Part shown: positions 5,211 to 7,677 of the stretch, piece by piece
Layout of the letters: each line of letters begins with the position of its first letter
Position numbering within the stretch: position 1 is the stretch's first letter
NCBI GenBank assembly: GCA_023433305.1
Contig: JAEZCZ010000053.1
Location: 1-7,677, forward strand
Direction: 5' to 3'
DNA length: 7,677 bases
Origin: Pseudomonadota bacterium
GTDB lineage: Bacteria; Pseudomonadota; Alphaproteobacteria; Sphingomonadales; Sphingomonadaceae
Position numbers and translations under genes: made by a program
The notes under the pieces: model-generated
Database searches by the model: none
The model's input: only the letters and a program-made list of their open reading frames with translations
What the model was told of the DNA's origin: nothing

Positions 5211-7588
5211 GCGATCGTGAACTCCGTCTGCTTGAGCGCGGCCGAGCTGTTGCCGACCGAGACCACCACCGGCCCGGGTTCGACCACTTCGAGCATGTCG
5301 CGGTTCCAGATGACGAGGTGGCGGTCTTCGAGCCGGAACGTGACGGTCTTCCGTTCGCCCGGAGCGAGGCTCACCCGCTCGAAGCCCTTGAGCGCGATCG
5401 TCGGCTGCGTCACCGACCGCTGCGGCAGGCCGATGTAGAGCTGGACGACCTCGTCGCCTTCGCGTTGGCCGGTGTTGACGACATCGAAGGTGACTTCGAC
5501 CGGTTGACCCGGGTGAACCGACGCCGCCGAGACGCGCGGCTCGGAGATCTCGAAGCTGGTGTACGAGAGGCCGTGACCGAACGGGAACAGCGGGGCGGCG
5601 TCCTCGAACAGGTAACCGCGCCGCGAGCTGGGCTTGCGGTCGTGGAACAGCGGGATCTGCCCCTCGTTGCGGACCACGGTCACCGGCAACTTGGCGCCGG
5701 GGTTGATGCGTCCGAGCAGGGCCTCGGCCATCGCGACGCCCCCTTCCTGGCCTGGGTACCAGCATTCGAGCACCGCGTCGGCCTTGTCGACGACGTTCGG
5801 CCAGCTCGGCGGGCGGCCGTTGATGGCGCAGACGATCAGGGGCTTGCCGAGCGCGGCGAGGGCATCGACCAGTTCGTTCTGCTCGCCGACGATGTCGATC
5901 CGGGTGCGGTCGCCGAGGTGCGTACGCGCGAAGCCTTCGCGGCTCGTCTGTTCGGTATCCCCGATGGCCAGGACGATGGTGTCCGCGGTGCGCGCCACGT
6001 CCATCGCTTCCCGGATGAGCTGGAGGTTGCGATCGCGCGGGGCCAGCTCGACCGCGCTTTGCGAGCGGTCTTCGCTGGTGGTGATGAACACGCCCTGCGC
6101 GGTGACGAAGTCGGCCCGTGGCGCGACCTGGCGCAGGCCTTCGATCAGGCTGACGGTCTGCTTGGGCACGCTCGAGTAGCCGCCGAGGCGGGCGATGGCG
6201 TGGTTCGGGCCGATGACCGCGACCTTGCCCATCCGGGCCGGATCGAGCGGGAGCGCGCCGTTCCGGTTGGTCAGCAGGCACATCGACTTGCGAGCGGCTT
6301 CGAGTGCCAGCGCGCGGGCCTCGGCGTTGCCGGTCACGCGGCGGGTCAGCTCCCAATCGCCGTAAGGGTCCTCGAACAGGCCGGCCCGGAACTTGAAGGT
6401 GAGCATGCGCGCGCAGGCGCGATCGATCAGGTCGATCGGCAGCGTGCCCGCGGCGACCTGGTCGGCGAGGGTGCGGAACGCCTGGCCTTCGGGCAGCTCG
6501 CTGTCGACGCCGGCGAGAAGCGCCTGGCGCGCGGCCTCGGCTTCGTCCCTGGCGACGTGGTGCAGCGTGGCGAGTTCGTGCACTCCGCCATAGTCGCTGG
6601 CGATGATGCCGTCGAAGCCCCATTCGCCGCGCAGCACGTCGCCGAGCAGCCAGGTGTTGGCGTGGCTGGGAACGCCGTCGAGCTCGTTGTAGCTCGGCAT
6701 GACCGCCCCGATCGAGGTGCGGCGGACGACCTCGCGGAACGGCGGAAAGAAGAACTGGCGCAGCTCGCGTTCCCCGAGTGGGGCGGGTGCGACGTTGTTG
6801 CCGGCTTCGGGCTGGCCGTGGCCGGTCATATGCTTGAGCGTCGCGAAGACCTTGCCCGGGCGCAGCTTGTCGAACTTGCCGGGGCCTTGCAGGCCTTCCA
6901 CGGCGGCGACGCCCATCTCGGAGGCGAGATAAGGGTCTTCGCCGAAGCATTCCTCGATGCGGCCCCAGCGCGGATCGCGGACGATGTCGACCACCGGAGA
7001 GAGCACATACGGCACGCCGCGCGCGCGGACTTCGCGGGCGATGACCGACTGGACGCGGCGCATCAGGTCGGTATCGAAAGTGCCGGCCAGGCCGATGGCC
7101 TGCGGAAACATCGTCGCTTCGGTGGCCATGTAGCCGTGGAGCGATTCCTCGTGAGTGAGGACGGGAATGCCGAGGCGGGTGTCCTCGAGCGCCCATTTCT
7201 GCAGCGCGTTGACGAAATCGACCGTTTCCTTTGGCGTCCGCCAGCGAGCGGCGGTGCCGCCGGCGGCGCCGGTGATGCCGGGAACGCCGCGCTTGTCGGA
7301 AGCGCGCGTGACATGGCCGATGCCGTCGGGGAACGCGGCACTCGCCTTCGTCGGGTTGAAGGCGACGTCGTCGATCATGTCGCCCTTGCCCTGCCAAGCG
7401 GCGCGGATCTGGGCGATCTTCTCGGGCAACGTCATGCGCGCCATCAGGTCCGCGACGCGCGCCGGGATCGGCGCGCGCGCGTCCTTGTAGAGCGGCCCGG
7501 CCTGGGCAAAGGCGACCGGAGCCTGGCAGACGGCCAATGCGGCGAGGCTGCCGCCGCCGAGCAGCTTGAGCGCTCCGCGGCGGTTCAT
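5207..7588 (-). CDS. GH3 beta-glycosidase (beta-xylosidase or beta-glucosidase), exported
   Basis: Removes non-reducing-end beta-linked sugars, in this setting probably xylose from xylo-oligosaccharides. It has 793 residues, normal for three-domain BglX-like GH3 enzymes. The signal peptide carries a twin arginine (NRRGALKLL) and a likely cut after AQA (residue 30), so it should be periplasmic. The N-terminal barrel (about 43-395) shows DPRWGRIEECFGEDP (205-219), KHMTGHGQPEAG (252-263) and nucleophile Asp332 in IASDYGG. The second domain (about 436-663) has TSREGFARTHLGDR, where Glu551 is my candidate acid/base. PLFPFGHGLSYTSF (666-679) leads to a C-terminal Fn3-like domain (about 695-765). 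The start at 7588 has GGGGAGAGG just upstream and gives the signal peptide at once; an upstream ATG at 7648 would only add a Gly/Pro/Trp-rich reading of the repeat. It is the first gene of the visible operon and its TGA overlaps the permease start. Motifs alone do not separate xylosidase from glucosidase. Confidence 0.94.
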   Translation of the reverse strand: MNRRGALKLLGGGSLAALAVCQAPVAFAQAGPLYKDARAPIPARVADLMARMTLPEKIAQIRAAWQGKGDMIDDVAFNPTKASAAFPDGIGHVTRASDKRGVPGITGAAGGTAARWRTPKETVDFVNALQKWALEDTRLGIPVLTHEESLHGYMATEATMFPQAIGLAGTFDTDLMRRVQSVIAREVRARGVPYVLSPVVDIVRDPRWGRIEECFGEDPYLASEMGVAAVEGLQGPGKFDKLRPGKVFATLKHMTGHGQPEAGNNVAPAPLGERELRQFFFPPFREVVRRTSIGAVMPSYNELDGVPSHANTWLLGDVLRGEWGFDGIIASDYGGVHELATLHHVARDEAEAARQALLAGVDSELPEGQAFRTLADQVAAGTLPIDLIDRACARMLTFKFRAGLFEDPYGDWELTRRVTGNAEARALALEAARKSMCLLTNRNGALPLDPARMGKVAVIGPNHAIARLGGYSSVPKQTVSLIEGLRQVAPRADFVTAQGVFITTSEDRSQSAVELAPRDRNLQLIREAMDVARTADTIVLAIGDTEQTSREGFARTHLGDRTRIDIVGEQNELVDALAALGKPLIVCAINGRPPSWPNVVDKADAVLECWYPGQEGGVAMAEALLGRINPGAKLPVTVVRNEGQIPLFHDRKPSSRRGYLFEDAAPLFPFGHGLSYTSFEISEPRVSAASVHPGQPVEVTFDVVNTGQREGDEVVQLYIGLPQRSVTQPTIALKGFERVSLAPGERKTVTFRLEDRHLVIWNRDMLEVVEPGPVVVSVGNSSAALKQTEFTIA

Positions 7589-7590
7589 GG

Positions 7591-7599
7591 CCTCTCCCC
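7591..7599 (-). promoter_or_regulatory. Ribosome binding site of the GH3 gene
   Basis: Minus-strand GGGGAGAGG ends two bases before the ATG; its GGAG core is five bases from the start. It supports 7588 over the upstream ATG. Its first bases (GGGG, 7596-7599) can also pair within a short hairpin spanning 7596-7617, so access by the ribosome could depend on RNA folding. Confidence 0.7.
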
Positions 7600-7602
7600 A
7601 CC

Positions 7603-7677
7603 CGCTTGCGGGAGGGGCAGGGGGTGGGCCAGTCTCGCCCCAACCCACTGGCCCACCCCTAGTCCCTCCCGCAAGCG
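7603..7677. repeat. Large inverted repeat upstream of the GH3 gene, reaching the window edge
   Basis: Two 31-base arms (7603-7633 and 7647-7677) are reverse complements except at three positions in the middle: 14 perfect pairs, a 4-base block holding one pair, then 13 perfect pairs. The spacer has 13 bases (7634-7646). The arms share G/C-rich runs such as GCTTGCGGGAGGG and GGGGTGGGCCAGT. The repeat may continue past the right edge. No T-tract follows on the minus strand, so it is not an ordinary intrinsic terminator. It looks like an interspersed palindromic element rather than a protein-binding operator. No promoter can be picked out in it. Confidence 0.85.

Noticed and set aside
4905..5438. 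A 177-codon plus-strand open frame
   Set aside because: Antisense to the permease start and the GH3 3' end, which have clear family motifs on the minus strand; no independent support.
5211..7643. An open minus-strand frame continuing upstream of the permease for about 811 codons, appearing to fuse it to a long N-terminal region
   Set aside because: It is the out-of-frame reading of the GH3 gene: Arg/Pro/His-rich, low complexity, no domain. The permease has its own ATG coupled to the GH3 stop.
7589..7648. GH3 start at 7648
   Set aside because: It would translate the inverted repeat into a Gly/Pro/Trp-rich leader and bury the signal peptide; the ATG at 7588 has a good Shine-Dalgarno sequence.
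7603..7677. The large inverted repeat as an intrinsic terminator or as an operator
   Set aside because: No T-tract follows on the minus strand and the plus-side continuation is outside the window; the arms are far longer than usual operators and composed like interspersed repeats.

Overview
The window comes from a GC-rich Gram-negative bacterium, most likely an alphaproteobacterium of the sphingomonad/Caulobacter type. This rests on a TonB-dependent receptor of the Xanthomonas/Caulobacter carbohydrate class, on strongly G/C-ending codon use in the minus-strand genes, and on short hairpin-pair repeats of a kind I associate with sphingomonad intergenic DNA (from memory, not searched). It reads as part of a xylan, probably glucuronoxylan, utilisation locus.

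Layout. Positions 1-2420 (+) hold the 3' part of a large outer-membrane TonB-dependent receptor whose start and plug domain lie off the left edge. A good intrinsic terminator follows at 2441-2476. Positions 2421-2712 form a convergent intergenic region without a gene, carrying three related hairpin-pair repeats. On the minus strand, and therefore transcribed from right to left, come three tightly packed genes: a GH3 beta-glycosidase with an export signal (7588 to 5207), an MFS sugar-acid permease of the ExuT/DgoT type (5210 to 3903) and a GH10 endo-1,4-beta-xylanase predicted to be a lipoprotein (3906 to 2713). Both junctions are 4-bp ATGA stop/start overlaps, so the three genes almost certainly form one translationally coupled operon. 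Upstream of the GH3 gene, 7603-7677 is a nearly perfect 31-bp inverted repeat reaching the right edge. No promoter for either transcription unit can be supported inside the window.

How the genes could work together (inference). The lipid-anchored xylanase cuts the xylan backbone. The receptor, powered by TonB, brings oligosaccharides across the outer membrane. The periplasmic GH3 enzyme trims them from the non-reducing end. The MFS permease carries an acidic sugar, plausibly (4-O-methyl)glucuronate, across the inner membrane. Enzymes expected to complete the pathway (alpha-glucuronidase, xylose and uronate catabolism, a regulator) are not in this window.

I found no evidence of a wholly new system. 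The features most worth following are the repeat elements: a compound inverted set between the convergent genes, and a large hairpin next to the GH3 ribosome binding site that could form alternative structures. Others are the pairing of twin-arginine signals on both hydrolases, the sugar-acid type of the transporter, and the clearly different codon use of the receptor gene.
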